A model generated the notes under the pieces. The model did no database searches, was not told the DNA's origin, and saw nothing but the letters and a program-made list of their open reading frames with translations. From contig NC_086378.1 of the NCBI RefSeq assembly GCF_036588685.1, positions 78,881,127 to 78,945,126 of the forward strand: a stretch of 64,000 nt of DNA, read 5' to 3'. Shown in pieces: positions 32,701 to 37,242 of the stretch. The first letter of the stretch is position 1, and each line of letters opens with the position of its first letter. Origin of the DNA: Mytilus trossulus (Eukaryota > Mollusca > Bivalvia > Mytilida > Mytilidae). A program made the translations under genes and the position numbers.

Positions 32701-35602
32701 TATTGGCCAAGTACCATGAAATGGCGCACGATTAAATAAGAGATGAGAGTCTTTCATTAAAATCTTCCGTCCCGATCAGTGATCTTAATTTCACGCTTCG
32801 AATTACTTTGACAACATTTATGACATTAACTTCGGAAAATACCGATAAAGATAAATTAAATATGAGAATTGCTGTTCTGTTTATTATTTTAATTCTTTAT
32901 AACCGTTATATAACAAAAAAAGGATCAGTGTTTCTAAAGAAAAGAAGATTTTTCACCATCCAAAATTGGTTTATTTGTTTTGGAGTCTAGTATGACATCC
33001 ATTATCACTGAACTAGTTCATAAGCTGGAGCACGCCTACGGGAAGGGATGTTCTCGCTGTGTTGAATACCCATTGGTGGCTTTCTGCTCTTAAGTTGGCT
33101 TGTTGTCTTTTGAACACATTCCCCAATTCCATTCTCAATTTAATTACTATTGAGAGTAGTCTGCTTTTCAACTGACTGATGAAATGTGTATTCAGTCTAT
33201 AACTTTAAAGGCACATGATATTTCGTTTGAAGAGGAAGAGCAAAGGGAGAATTTGTGTGGCACATAAATACTTTTTTTTTAAGATGAATGGAGGTGGAAC
33301 AGTCGTAGGAATTTGAAAATTTCGTGTTCAAAAGTACTACCTAACCCTTCGATAATTATTTTTGTTTTGTTCATAGGGATTTTTGTCTTGTATAAAAACA
33401 TCTAACTATAAGCCCAAGGCGTACAAAACTATATGAATTATCATCTTACTCTACAGTTTGTCCTTCAGGATCAGTTGCTGTTGGTTCAGTCCAAGTCACT
33501 TTTACGGTTTCTTTTAGTTTATCAGCTGTTTGGTCAGGAATAGTCGGACATATTATTGTAGGTGGTTTATTTGCAGCTATTAATGAATTATTTATAAATA
33601 ATATGTTTGAAAATGGTAAAAAAAACCTGTTAAGTTTTTCTGTGGTTAAAAGTATCTTTTTTAAAACATAACTAAATATTGACGAAAAAATCTTCAATTT
33701 TATGTTTTTATGTATATTCTGTCCCTTTACTGTACCAATGTTTTTTTTGTATAATTGTTTAAGATAATATTATATAATATTTGACTTGAAAATTAAAGCA
33801 GGTTTTAAGGTTAATATGTGAGTTGATAATATTTTTGTTTGTTTTCATCATACATGTCGAATAGTAAATATTTCATTAAAATTTGAGTTTATTATATTTC
33901 AAACGTTTCCAACCTGATGTTCCTCCACTGCTACTATCACTAGGATTACAATCTGTAAATGCACAAACTATTCCAACACTACCAGCAGCGATACCAATCA
34001 CATTGGCAACAACGCCTAATAAAGCAAGGAATCCAAACTTTGGAACGGCATGTCCACTCGTACCTAGTATAAATATAGTTTAATATTTACAATAATTATG
34101 TCTTATTTAATACAATCTTTGTGTTCTAGTAAATGTTTAATCGGTTAACATGTGGTTCTATAAGAAACTTTCATAGTGTAGAAATAGTCATTATTTTGAA
34201 ACACAGTACAGTTTAAACAACGGGTAAATCTGTCGAGTATAGTTAATATAAAAAGAAGATGTGGCATGATTGCCACTGAGAAAAATCTTCACAAGAGTAA
34301 CACTAATACAGCAATTACCGACCATTAGTCCCCGTACGTCATTCAACTATGAACAAAGTTCATACCACATCGTCAGCCTTAAACGCCAAGAAACAATGAC
34401 AAATGTAAAACAATCCAAACGAGAAAACTAACGGACTAGTTTAAGCATAAAATAATAGCCATATCACCATAATGCAGCATGAACAGTTACATAAATACGA
34501 TGGTTTATATTTTATTTAATATAACTTTCTAAGTATCAAACCTTTACTCGTGTGTTGCATTGCAACAAGCATTCCACTGTCGCAACCATACTTTGAAAAA
34601 TCTACATTATCATTCATAACAGTGCATTTTGTTTCCTCCGGAATTATTGATTTTACAGGATCTACATCACACCGGAATTCCTGCCAACTCTCAGGGATAA
34701 TACATCCGCCGCGTTCCTTTCCTTCCCGTACTTTGTCTTCCTGAAAAATGTAAAGCATCATACATGTCATAAGTAACTTTTTATTTAATGTTTAAGAATA
34801 TACATAAAAACCGCTGCATTTGTTTTTACCTGTCCTAAGTCAGGAGCCTGCTGTTCAGTGGATGTCGTTTGCTGATGTGAGTCGTTCGTTTCTCTCGTTC
34901 ATCGATTTCTATATGGATAAGATCGCTTGTTTTTCTGTTTGAACTGTTTTACACTTGTTATTTTGGACCCTTTATAGGTTGCTGGACAATGTGAGTCTAG
35001 AGTCCGTTTTGAAGGCAATACTTGTATCAATAATCGATTTTTGTTTAAACATTGTGACTTGGATAGAGAGTTGTCTATTTGGCACTTATTCAACATCTTC
35101 TTATTTCAACATAAATTGTGTTAAAAGGGTGAAATTTTGACTTAGCAATTGAAATTCAGTCTTTAAAATTGAACATAAATAGTTTGATCAAAATACTAAT
35201 GTTTTTATCTTACAAATTGAATTATCTATTTGCTAAATCAAACAATAGTAAAATTCTAATATAATGGCAACAGTAGAATTTCGCTATTCAAAAGTCATAA
35301 GAACAAAAGAACAAAATACGGGTTACAAACTTAAACCGAGGGAATCACATTAACTATACGAGGAAAAAATGGAACAACAGAAACTCTGAAGGGCAATAAA
35401 TCCAAACGCCATTGCTAAATACATATAAACACACTTTTTGTTAACAATTAATAATAAACCATATGTCAACAAAAATAGAAAGATATATATATATATATAT
35501 AGTATGTATAATAAATCTTACCAAATCATGAAATATGTTGGCTTTAGTAACACAAATCATGTGCACTGTAATGAAAAATGTAATTAACAGCTCCAGCTTC
35601 AT
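5462..35602 (-). CDS. Gene B: mosaic HYR/sushi/EGF/LamG/TSP1 single-pass membrane protein (25 coding exons)
   Basis: Gene-level entry. Spliced exons (high to low coordinate): 35602-35522, 34740-34542, 34063-33914, 33576-33450, 30247-30126, 29561-29364, 26961-26785, 26511-26236, 25350-25132, 24667-24491, 23235-22762, 22364-22209, 21181-21020, 20452-20269, 19146-18950, 18730-18578, 16690-16457, 15957-15787, 14172-13981, 13197-12922, 9948-9760, 9173-9018, 8147-8103, 6859-6760, 5762-5462. The sum is 4716 nt, with every junction in phase and every intron GT-AG. Most introns are phase 1, typical of shuffled extracellular modules. Predicted topology: secretory signal, about 1440-residue ectodomain, one transmembrane helix (about 1443-1467), cytoplasmic tail. 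Domain content resembles SVEP1 and related mosaic adhesion proteins, but the order differs and the transmembrane end is not SVEP1-like. A role in adhesion or recognition is inference. Individual exons are listed separately. Confidence 0.8.
5822..5900 (+). repeat. R3 repeat fragment (3' tail of RT element)
   Basis: Carries the shared signature 'ccatggcgttgtcagtttg' and ends in 'ttcgtccctctttta'. The same tail recurs at 16905, 36120, 39555, 40225, 43570, 44040 and 49050. It lies in the last intron of gene B. Confidence 0.6.
6760..6859 (-). CDS. Gene B exon 24: transmembrane helix
   Basis: 100 nt, phase 1 in and phase 2 out. It encodes a 25-residue hydrophobic run (LLIVAGVVIGVVFALIVIV...) followed by RKKCR, a type I stop-transfer sequence. 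This fixes the protein as a single-pass membrane protein with the large N-terminal part outside. Confidence 0.85.
7438..7572 (-). repeat. R1 dispersed repeat, fragment
   Basis: Contains 'gtgagccaaggct' and the 'attggtactcgtatcacat' end seen in other copies (12325, 34828, 38578). Non-coding, inside an intron of gene B. Confidence 0.5.
8103..8147 (-). CDS. Gene B exon 23: short juxtamembrane stalk
   Basis: A 45-nt micro-exon, phase 1 to phase 1, encoding an acidic Ser-rich peptide (VDDPVTDTSMAESSS). It joins the last GCC2-like module to the transmembrane exon. Its size makes alternative inclusion plausible; skipping it would keep the frame. Confidence 0.6.
9018..9173 (-). CDS. Gene B exon 22: GCC2/ephrin-receptor-like Cys-rich module
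   Basis: 52 codons, symmetric phase 1. Pattern C-P-x-G-T-Y ... C-x2-C-P-x-G-T-Y-Q ... C-x2-C-P-D-G ... S-E-C, as in GCC2/GCC3 (ephrin-receptor-like) repeats, here next to the membrane. It is closely similar to exon 12 of the same gene, and both follow an RRRKR module, so the pair seems to have been duplicated together. Confidence 0.75.
9620..9735 (+). repeat. R2 dispersed repeat, fragment
   Basis: Matches the R2 signature (aggaatatgacagttgtt ... ttccttagaattcggtattt) seen at 15098, 15615 and 56575. It ends about 25 bp from the donor side of exon 21. Confidence 0.5.
9760..9948 (-). CDS. Gene B exon 21: second half of RRRKR module
   Basis: 63 codons, phase 1 to 1, no recognised family. The position and the final ACPDGT...C pattern correspond to the C-terminal half of the single large exon 11, which holds the equivalent module unsplit. 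It is the region C-terminal to the predicted furin site at about 1277. Confidence 0.65.
10633..10965 (+). pseudogene. LINE-type ORF2 C-terminal fragment
   Basis: A 110-codon open frame, rich in Lys, Phe and Tyr. The part reading LKDIVFGYKISDKYYFGFNF, with a later YKSYY and a terminal Lys-rich helix, resembles the C-terminal end of non-LTR retrotransposon ORF2 proteins (recalled pattern, not searched). It has no upstream reverse transcriptase, so it would be a 5'-truncated copy in an intron of gene B. It could also be a chance frame. Confidence 0.4.
11078..11310 (-). repeat. R2 dispersed repeat
   Basis: Shares 'caactgtcatattcctgac', 'ttggtacaggcatttt' and 'gattgaacctggttc' with copies at 21625, 28135, 39000 and (inverse) 15098 and 56575. 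Confidence 0.6.
11610..11720 (+). repeat. R8 repeat fragment
   Basis: 'catgtgtactaagtttcaag' and 'ctttaacctaa' also occur in the copy at 60665-60935. Dispersed non-coding repeat. Confidence 0.4.
12325..12592 (-). repeat. R1 dispersed repeat
   Basis: Long copy with 'cctgtcctaagtcaggaat', 'ggtgtgagccaaggctccg' and 'attggcactcataccacat'. It lies in the intron between exons 21 and 20 of gene B. Confidence 0.6.
12922..13197 (-). CDS. Gene B exon 20: second RRRKR (furin-site) module, first half
   Basis: 92 codons, phase 1 to 1. It has a spaced-Cys region (VDCSNEES ... LQCVENNTCTV ... GCG) immediately followed by RRRKRS, a consensus furin site at residues about 1273-1277, then a beta-strand-like stretch (TVISVQTIIQID). 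The layout matches exon 11 (DCSNQS ... C ... C ... CGAQNGRRRKRS then AVSVVLSFTI), so the module occurs twice. I do not recognise the family; related segments may exist in SVEP1-like proteins. Confidence 0.75.
13981..14172 (-). CDS. Gene B exon 19: sushi/CCP-like module
   Basis: 64 codons, phase 1 to 1. Four-Cys sushi pattern: C ... SCVVTCQDGYSFA ... YECG ... W ... PPPCV. It lies between the TSP1 module and the second RRRKR module. The acceptor tttcag and donor gtgagt are strong. Confidence 0.8.
14494..15094. mobile_element. About 600-bp MITE with 20-bp terminal inverted repeats beside TTAA
   Basis: The left end 'gggcatacgatacagtt' (from about 14498) is the exact inverse of the right end 'aactgtatcgtatgccc' (to about 15090). 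The flanks are tTTA on the left and TTAA on the right. It has no coding potential. A TTAA flank with a GGG/CCC-type terminus suggests a piggyBac-type non-autonomous element (inference). It lies in the intron between exons 19 and 18. A second, interrupted copy is at 10305-11545. Confidence 0.65.
15098..15245 (+). repeat. R2 dispersed repeat
   Basis: Begins 'ggcgttggaacggatatatg' and continues into the R2 body (ttttgccatttgataaagg, tcggagtatttttgtgattt). It directly abuts the TTAA MITE. Confidence 0.5.
15615..15780 (+). repeat. R2 dispersed repeat abutting an exon
   Basis: Full R2 signature ('ccaagtcaggattatgacag', 'ccatttgattaggaactttc', 'gagttcagtatttttgtaat'). It ends only a few bases from the donor site of the TSP1 exon. 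Confidence 0.55.
15787..15957 (-). CDS. Gene B exon 18: thrombospondin type 1 (TSP1) repeat
   Basis: 57 codons, phase 1 to 1. W-G-S-W-L-D-W-S-E-C-S-Q-S-C-N-G-G-N-Q-S begins the module. R-T-R-Y-C and C..D-x-C follow, giving six cysteines and the Trp ladder of TSP1 repeats (C- and O-mannosylation sites in the family). It may mediate binding to glycans or matrix (family knowledge). Confidence 0.9.
16457..16690 (-). CDS. Gene B exon 17: two EGF-like domains
   Basis: 78 codons, phase 1 to 1, with two complete EGF modules of six cysteines each. The first starts VINECETNPCGIDNICIN and ends CQCLSGYSGANC; its N-E-C start is compatible with calcium binding, though the full cbEGF consensus is not certain. 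The second ends CVCDSNFTGSFC. Confidence 0.9.
16905..17125 (+). repeat. R3 repeat (RT-element 3' tail), plus orientation
   Basis: 'cctgagatcacccttaggtt', 'tatggcgttgtcagttta' and 'ctttcgtccctctt' mark it as the R3 tail. It is oriented opposite to the reverse-transcriptase fragment 95 bp further on. Confidence 0.6.
17220..17840 (-). pseudogene. Reverse-transcriptase fragment (retroelement)
   Basis: On the minus strand: GTNCAPLLADLFLYSYE, then after a small frame disruption near 17635 FTFRYIDDVLSLDHNRF (catalytic YIDD box), then YPSELEIKDTTDTDKSGSYL and SNIPATPAYGVY. The same protein is found at 39860-41400 and 44340-44660. It is decayed and 5'-truncated, in the intron between exons 17 and 16. 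Element class is uncertain; the short IPKLHK/YIDD RT could be Penelope-like. Confidence 0.75.
18305..18473. mobile_element. Fold-back MITE (near-complete palindrome)
   Basis: About 169 bp that folds on itself almost end to end: 'gggtagcgttcaatatcgct' at the left against the inverse of 'agcggctacgttattgaact...aaccc' at the right, with 'ctacgtagatgt' pairs inside. No coding content. It is intronic in gene B. Confidence 0.7.
18578..18730 (-). CDS. Gene B exon 16: end of LamG/pentraxin-like domain
   Basis: 51 codons, phase 1 to 1. GLVFDRSILSNTVINQLAGN continues the concanavalin-like fold of exons 14-15 with its closing strand, then a Cys-containing link (C ... KCDG) to the EGF pair. A predicted acceptor sits at tttacag. 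Confidence 0.65.
18950..19146 (-). CDS. Gene B exon 15: LamG/pentraxin-like core
   Basis: 197 nt, phase 2 in and 1 out. QWTHIAFTWNQSKRKSEVFI followed by NGLKK is the signature 'W.H.a.tW......v.vNG' of LamG/pentraxin (concanavalin-like) domains. Confidence 0.8.
20269..20452 (-). CDS. Gene B exon 14: start of LamG/pentraxin-like domain
   Basis: 184 nt, phase 1 in and 2 out. It contains ENEIKDFTISYIMKHG and GLEFKLGNFEISSG, beta strands typical of the first half of a LamG fold. It is joined to exon 15 by a phase-2 intron, one of only three intron positions that are not phase 1 downstream of exon 2. Confidence 0.7.
21020..21181 (-). CDS. Gene B exon 13: GCC2/ephrin-receptor-like module
   Basis: 54 codons, phase 1 to 1. 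C-Q-P-G-T-F-S ... C-S-P-C-P-R-G-K-F-Q ... C-P-D-Q-M-F-T-L-S-T-G-S ... V-C, an ephrin-receptor-like Cys-rich repeat. It immediately follows the similar exon 12. Confidence 0.75.
21625..21830 (-). repeat. R2 dispersed repeat
   Basis: 'atgtcatattcctgacttga', 'tacaggcattgttttattta' and 'tggattgaacctggttttat' match R2. Intronic. Confidence 0.6.
22209..22364 (-). CDS. Gene B exon 12: GCC2/ephrin-receptor-like module
   Basis: 52 codons, phase 1 to 1. GCPPGQFLQNKECIDCEKGF opens the module; YQ ... NCTQCPDGQST ... SECQ follows. It has the same length and Cys spacing as exon 22. The donor is gttata, weaker than consensus. Confidence 0.75.
22762..23235 (-). CDS. Gene B exon 11: first RRRKR (furin-site) module, unsplit
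   Basis: 158 codons, the largest internal exon, phase 1 to 1. Its 5' edge runs through a (TA)n microsatellite that would encode DYIYIY. Then DGDCSNQSVQDSIKTNF, three Cys residues, CGAQNGRRRKRS (furin consensus at about 650-654), a strand-rich region (AVSVVLSFTIISEL) and a C-terminal part ending YYCPEGQKATYNDDEGLC. Cleavage at RRRKR would split the ectodomain unless the halves stay associated (inference). No named family recognised. Confidence 0.75.
24320..24480 (-). repeat. R6 dispersed repeat, fragment
   Basis: 'gcaccagattcgcattttga', 'atgaagagctataatcaaat' and 'gcatagccaaa' correspond to the R6 copies at 45490 and 55500. It ends close to the exon 10 donor. Confidence 0.45.
24491..24667 (-). 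CDS. Gene B exon 10: sushi/CCP-like module
   Basis: 59 codons, phase 1 to 1. CPELPVPVCGALACSTALGN starts the module; C ... C ... Y-V-C-S ... W ... P-P-N-C-T follows, a sushi pattern with an extra Cys pair. Strong donor gtaagt. Confidence 0.8.
25132..25350 (-). CDS. Gene B exon 9: Cys-rich sushi-related module
   Basis: 73 codons, phase 1 to 1. LTCEPLSVKDEYVNVKCKSG is followed by a CTCSCS cluster, VNVTCERNSS and YCERL. It resembles a sushi domain with a CxCxC insertion, but the family assignment is uncertain. Two or three NxS/T glycosylation sequons are present. Confidence 0.75.
26236..26511 (-). CDS. Gene B exon 8: HYR domain (complete)
   Basis: 92 codons in one exon, phase 1 to 1. DVQRPEFQFCPQTIHKFADR starts the domain, then VHWTIPTANDNS ... 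MGATFRTGNHEIVYTATDSS ... NCSFTVIVE. The 'P.f..CP', 'W..P.A.Dn' and 'F..G.h.v.YtA.D..gN...C.F.v.V' elements define HYR (hyalin repeat), an Ig-like adhesion module. Confidence 0.9.
26785..26961 (-). CDS. Gene B exon 7: sushi/CCP module
   Basis: 59 codons, phase 1 to 1. C-S-T-P-P-N ... C ... G-Y-E-Y-Q-S-V-C-H-P-T-C-N-K-G-Y-D ... C-D-V-N-G-W-S-G-Q ... D-C, a typical sushi pattern with one extra disulfide pair. Confidence 0.85.
27048..27142 (+). repeat. R1 dispersed repeat, 5' fragment
   Basis: 'gatgcggtgtgagtgctaat', 'gagacaactctccatccaaa' and 'tataggtcaatgtacggccc' mark the plus-oriented start of R1. Confidence 0.5.
27558..27656. repeat. 99-bp direct repeat, left copy
   Basis: Starts 'gattatgtgctgattcaatg' and ends 'aattcgatgtttaatag'. 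The copy at 28360-28458 differs at two positions I can see. Confidence 0.8.
27925..28130 (+). repeat. R7 dispersed repeat
   Basis: 'tgagaatggaaatggggaat', 'gaaattcccgcacccggcgg' and 'ccttcagctggcccctaaac': a GC-richer element that I recall as very common in mussels. It recurs inverted at 32985-33180. It is flanked by R2 pieces. Confidence 0.65.
28135..28240 (-). repeat. R2 dispersed repeat, fragment
   Basis: 'atatgcctgacttagtacat' and 'gcatttcttaatgtagaaaa' match R2. Confidence 0.5.
28360..28458. repeat. 99-bp direct repeat, right copy
   Basis: Near-identical to 27558-27656 in the same orientation, so the pair brackets about 700 bp that includes R7. Confidence 0.8.
29093..29320. mobile_element. 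Fold-back element with internal G tracts
   Basis: The left arm (about 29093-29143, 'gacatcaaaagatcgatgta') and the inverse of the right arm (about 29274-29319, 'gacatcaaaagttcaatgta') pair over about 48 bp. Just inside each arm is a long plus-strand G run (about 29144-29153 and 29243-29255). The element ends a few dozen bases from exon 6 of gene B. Confidence 0.65.
29364..29561 (-). CDS. Gene B exon 6: sushi/CCP module
   Basis: 66 codons, phase 1 to 1. CYENPYVENGRYKCDTSYHL, then YGTVCSVSCNEGYQL ... ITCDNNNQSGIWTP ... VPCE: sushi consensus 'C....G.......y.......C.v.C..Gy.l........C...G.W....P.C'. Confidence 0.85.
30126..30247 (-). CDS. Gene B exon 5: second half of first HYR domain
   Basis: 122 nt, phase 2 in and 1 out. 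GSGSHAILYTATDNVGSKDT then CEIRFTVK is the HYR C-terminal half. It joins exon 4 across a phase-2 intron of about 3.2 kb that is full of transposon debris. Confidence 0.85.
30440..30960 (-). pseudogene. Decayed coding remnant of unknown family
   Basis: Two protein-like stretches remain on the minus strand in different frames: one with YLENLRTTYLQICILTYKHW and one with KLKCQLPEAMQVKHTNVDQ. They are separated by a stop and a frame change. The composition is much more protein-like than random A+T-rich DNA, but I do not recognise the parent protein. It lies beside a decayed RT copy of opposite orientation. Confidence 0.4.
30990..31260 (+). pseudogene. Decayed reverse-transcriptase element, C-terminal region
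   Basis: The plus strand reads 'FPFQSINIAAAPVYG' with downstream YISQL and a FHDF-like segment. This matches the C-terminal RT segment at 39866-40138 (NFPFPSSNIPAAPAYGVYISQ), with stops and frameshifts. It sits in the intron that splits the first HYR domain. Confidence 0.6.
32330..32757 (-). pseudogene. RT-element 3' end with R3 tail
   Basis: 32330-32530 is the R3 tail (gatatcccttt-type start, 'gatctcaggtgctccgg'). It continues without a break into the end of the RT reading frame on the minus strand, which contains DDIGYVPYAVTTMPYTFHKC and QDLLTLPEHLRSA. The element is 5'-truncated. Confidence 0.6.
32985..33180 (-). repeat. R7 dispersed repeat, inverted
   Basis: 'tccattatcactgaactagt' to 'ttccccaattccattctcaa' is the inverse of R7 at 27925. 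It is degenerate in the middle. Confidence 0.6.
33450..33576 (-). CDS. Gene B exon 4: first half of first HYR domain
   Basis: 127 nt, phase 1 in and 2 out. NKPPTIICPTIPDQTADKLK then VKVTWTEPTATDPEG: the HYR opening with the CP and W..P.A.D motifs. The donor is gtaaga after GTAGA. Confidence 0.85.
33914..34063 (-). CDS. Gene B exon 3: hydrophobic Gly/Val/Ala segment
   Basis: 50 codons, phase 1 to 1. It encodes a strongly hydrophobic run at residues about 103-129 (FGFLALLGVVANVIGIAAGS, then VGIVCAF), followed by TDCNPSDSSSGGTSG, a flexible linker. It could be a second membrane segment, a buried helix or a fusion-peptide-like element. No family recognised. Confidence 0.7.
34252..34462 (+). repeat. 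R1 dispersed repeat
   Basis: 'gatgtggcatgattgccact' to 'ccaaacgagaaaactaacgg', plus-oriented copy between exons 3 and 2. Confidence 0.6.
34542..34740 (-). CDS. Gene B exon 2: N-terminal Cys-containing region
   Basis: 199 nt, phase 0 in and 1 out. It reads EDKVREGKERGGCIIPESWQ and later FRCDV ... TKCTVMND ... YGCDSGML: four cysteines, no recognised domain. It directly follows the signal-peptide exon. The donor gtttga is weak. Confidence 0.7.
34828..35104 (-). repeat. R1 dispersed repeat, inverted copy
   Basis: Long copy ('cctgtcctaagtcaggagcc' ... 'tttggcacttattcaacatc') in the first coding intron of gene B. It faces the plus-oriented copy at 34252. Confidence 0.6.
35262..35420. repeat. R4 dispersed repeat
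   Basis: Begins with the 'aatggcaacagtag' motif, then 'gggttacaaacttaaaccga' and 'aacaacagaaactctgaag', shared with copies at 38868 and 41655. Confidence 0.55.
35522..35602 (-). CDS. Gene B exon 1: start codon and signal peptide
   Basis: 27 codons, phase 0 out. MKLELLITFFITVHMICVTK then A-NIFHDL: a short charged start, a hydrophobic core and a small residue at the likely cleavage site (after A21). The ATG lies about 18 nt after an acceptor-like ttttttacag, so a non-coding first exon is probable. A true ATG with no competing upstream start supports this as the gene's N-terminus. Confidence 0.75.
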
Positions 35603-35899
35603 TTTCTTGCCTTATTTTCCCTGTAAAAAAATAAAAAAAAATAATCAAGTGTTGTGAATCTTATCAGTCTTCGGATACTCACAAGCTGTCAGTTTATAGA
35701 TTCTTGCACGCTATGAGTCAGTTATCAGTCAATTTGATATTGATAAGTTAACAGTCTATCGTGGAATCAAAATGATACAATGCTTCAGATGTTCAAATGC
35801 AATAGTTCTGTCTCATACTCTCTACAATAGGTATGTCTGATACTCACATGCTACCAGTCTGATAGATACTCGCAAGCTTCAAATGTAAAATTAAAAGAT

Positions 35900-36075
35900 C
35901 TGGTATGATTTCAAAAGAGACACATGTCCATCAGATGTTGATGTTAGCAAAAAGAGGTCACCGTACGGCTTTCAAACACGAGCAAACTTAATTCTAAGCA
36001 GGTTATATGAAAAAAACCATGACAAAATGTTAATCAATTAAAAAACGAGAAATCCAACGGTTTAAAAACAATCAA
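35900..36075 (+). repeat. R1 dispersed repeat, degenerate
   Basis: 'tctggtatgatttcaaaaga', 'gaggtcaccgtacggctttc' and 'acgagaaatccaacgg' correspond to R1 with substitutions. Confidence 0.45.
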
Positions 36076-36119
36076 TCTTTTCCAACATGTTCAATGTTAT
36101 GTATTAGTCTTTATTTGAT

Positions 36120-36260
36120 AATCCTTCCGGAGCACCTGAGATCACCTCCAGTTTTTGGCGGGGTTCTTGTTGCTTATTCTTTAGCTTTTTATGTTTAGTC
36201 TTCTGTACTAATATTTGTCTGTTTGGCTCTTTTACTTTTAGACATGGCGTTGTCAGTTTA
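36120..36260 (+). repeat. R3 repeat (RT-element tail)
   Basis: 'ccggagcacctgagatcacc' through 'atggcgttgtcagtttattt'. The terminal 'ccctcttt' end is missing. Confidence 0.6.
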
Positions 36261-36380
36261 TTTTCGATCTACTGCTCCTATGTCGAATAAGTCGAATAAG
36301 CTGTTTCTGTCCCTGGAGAATCAGAGGATTGTAACAGATTACATCTAGAGAAGCTAAGGATTTTGGTTAGATATGTAACA

Positions 36381-36850
36381 TATGACGCGGAATTAGGGTC
36401 ATAAACATTGAATTTAGCATATGCTTAAATGATTTTAGCATAAGCTATATTATAATTTAGCATATGCTAAAATGATTTTAGCATAAGCTAAATTCATTTA
36501 AGCTTAAGCTAAACTCATTTTAGCATAAGCTGAATTCATTTTTGCATAAGCTAAAATCATTTTAGCATATGCTGAATTGTTTAGGTTATACATAAATCTT
36601 GGCGCGGAATTAAGGTCATAAATTTTAATATTCAGCTTATGCTTAAATGAATTTAGCTTATGCTACAATGATTGTAGCTTATGCTAAAATGAATTTAGCT
36701 TATGCTAAAATGAATTTAGCTTATGCTAAAATGAATTTAGTTTATGCTAAAATGATTTTAGCTTATGCTAAAATGATTTTAGCTTATGCTAAAAATTATT
36801 TTAGCTTATGCTAAAATGAATTCAGCTTATGCTTAATTAATTGTTTTATC
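36381..36850. repeat. Palindromic 21-22 bp satellite in two blocks
   Basis: Two blocks, each introduced by 'gcggaattarggtcataaa' (about 36385 and 36605). Block 1 is mainly 'agcataagctaaattcattt' units. Block 2 is mainly the inverse, 'gcttatgctaaaatgaattt', repeated about nine times. Core octamers GCATAAGC/GCTTATGC and the self-complementary GCATATGC alternate with A/T linkers. Confidence 0.85.
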
Positions 36851-37114
36851 CAATCAAAATCTTGCTTTCTTAACTACTTTTATACTTTTCTCTGGTAAAA
36901 AGGAATAACCACTTTTCTCAAATAAATAAATGTTTTTCTTAATGTAACTACATATATAAATAGGGAGACTGTGGCCCTCTGCCATCCCGCTAAATCTGTC
37001 TCTGTTACCAATTAAGCCGATTTTGTATGAGAATTTAAGTCTCGCATGTTGGAAAATTTATTTCAAATTCATGACACGTGTTTTTTGTTTAAACAATATT
37101 CTATGTGTAATTGT

Positions 37115-37242
37115 GTATACATTGTATTCGATCTTTTAACCCTTCACGGTGCTATAAATATACACTGTGTACATTTTTTACCGATTGCATAAATGAAAAT
37201 TCCACTACTGTGTGGGGTTAAAAGGTCGAATACAATGTATAC
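37115..37242. repeat. 28-bp inverted repeat, MITE-like
   Basis: 'gtatacattgtattcgatct' at 37115 and its inverse ending at 37242, with one mismatch in 28 bp and about 72 bp between the arms. Non-coding. Confidence 0.7.

Noticed and set aside
36381..36850. CRISPR-like array
   Set aside because: The spacers are not unique: unit and linker are both repetitive and self-complementary, and the genome is eukaryotic.
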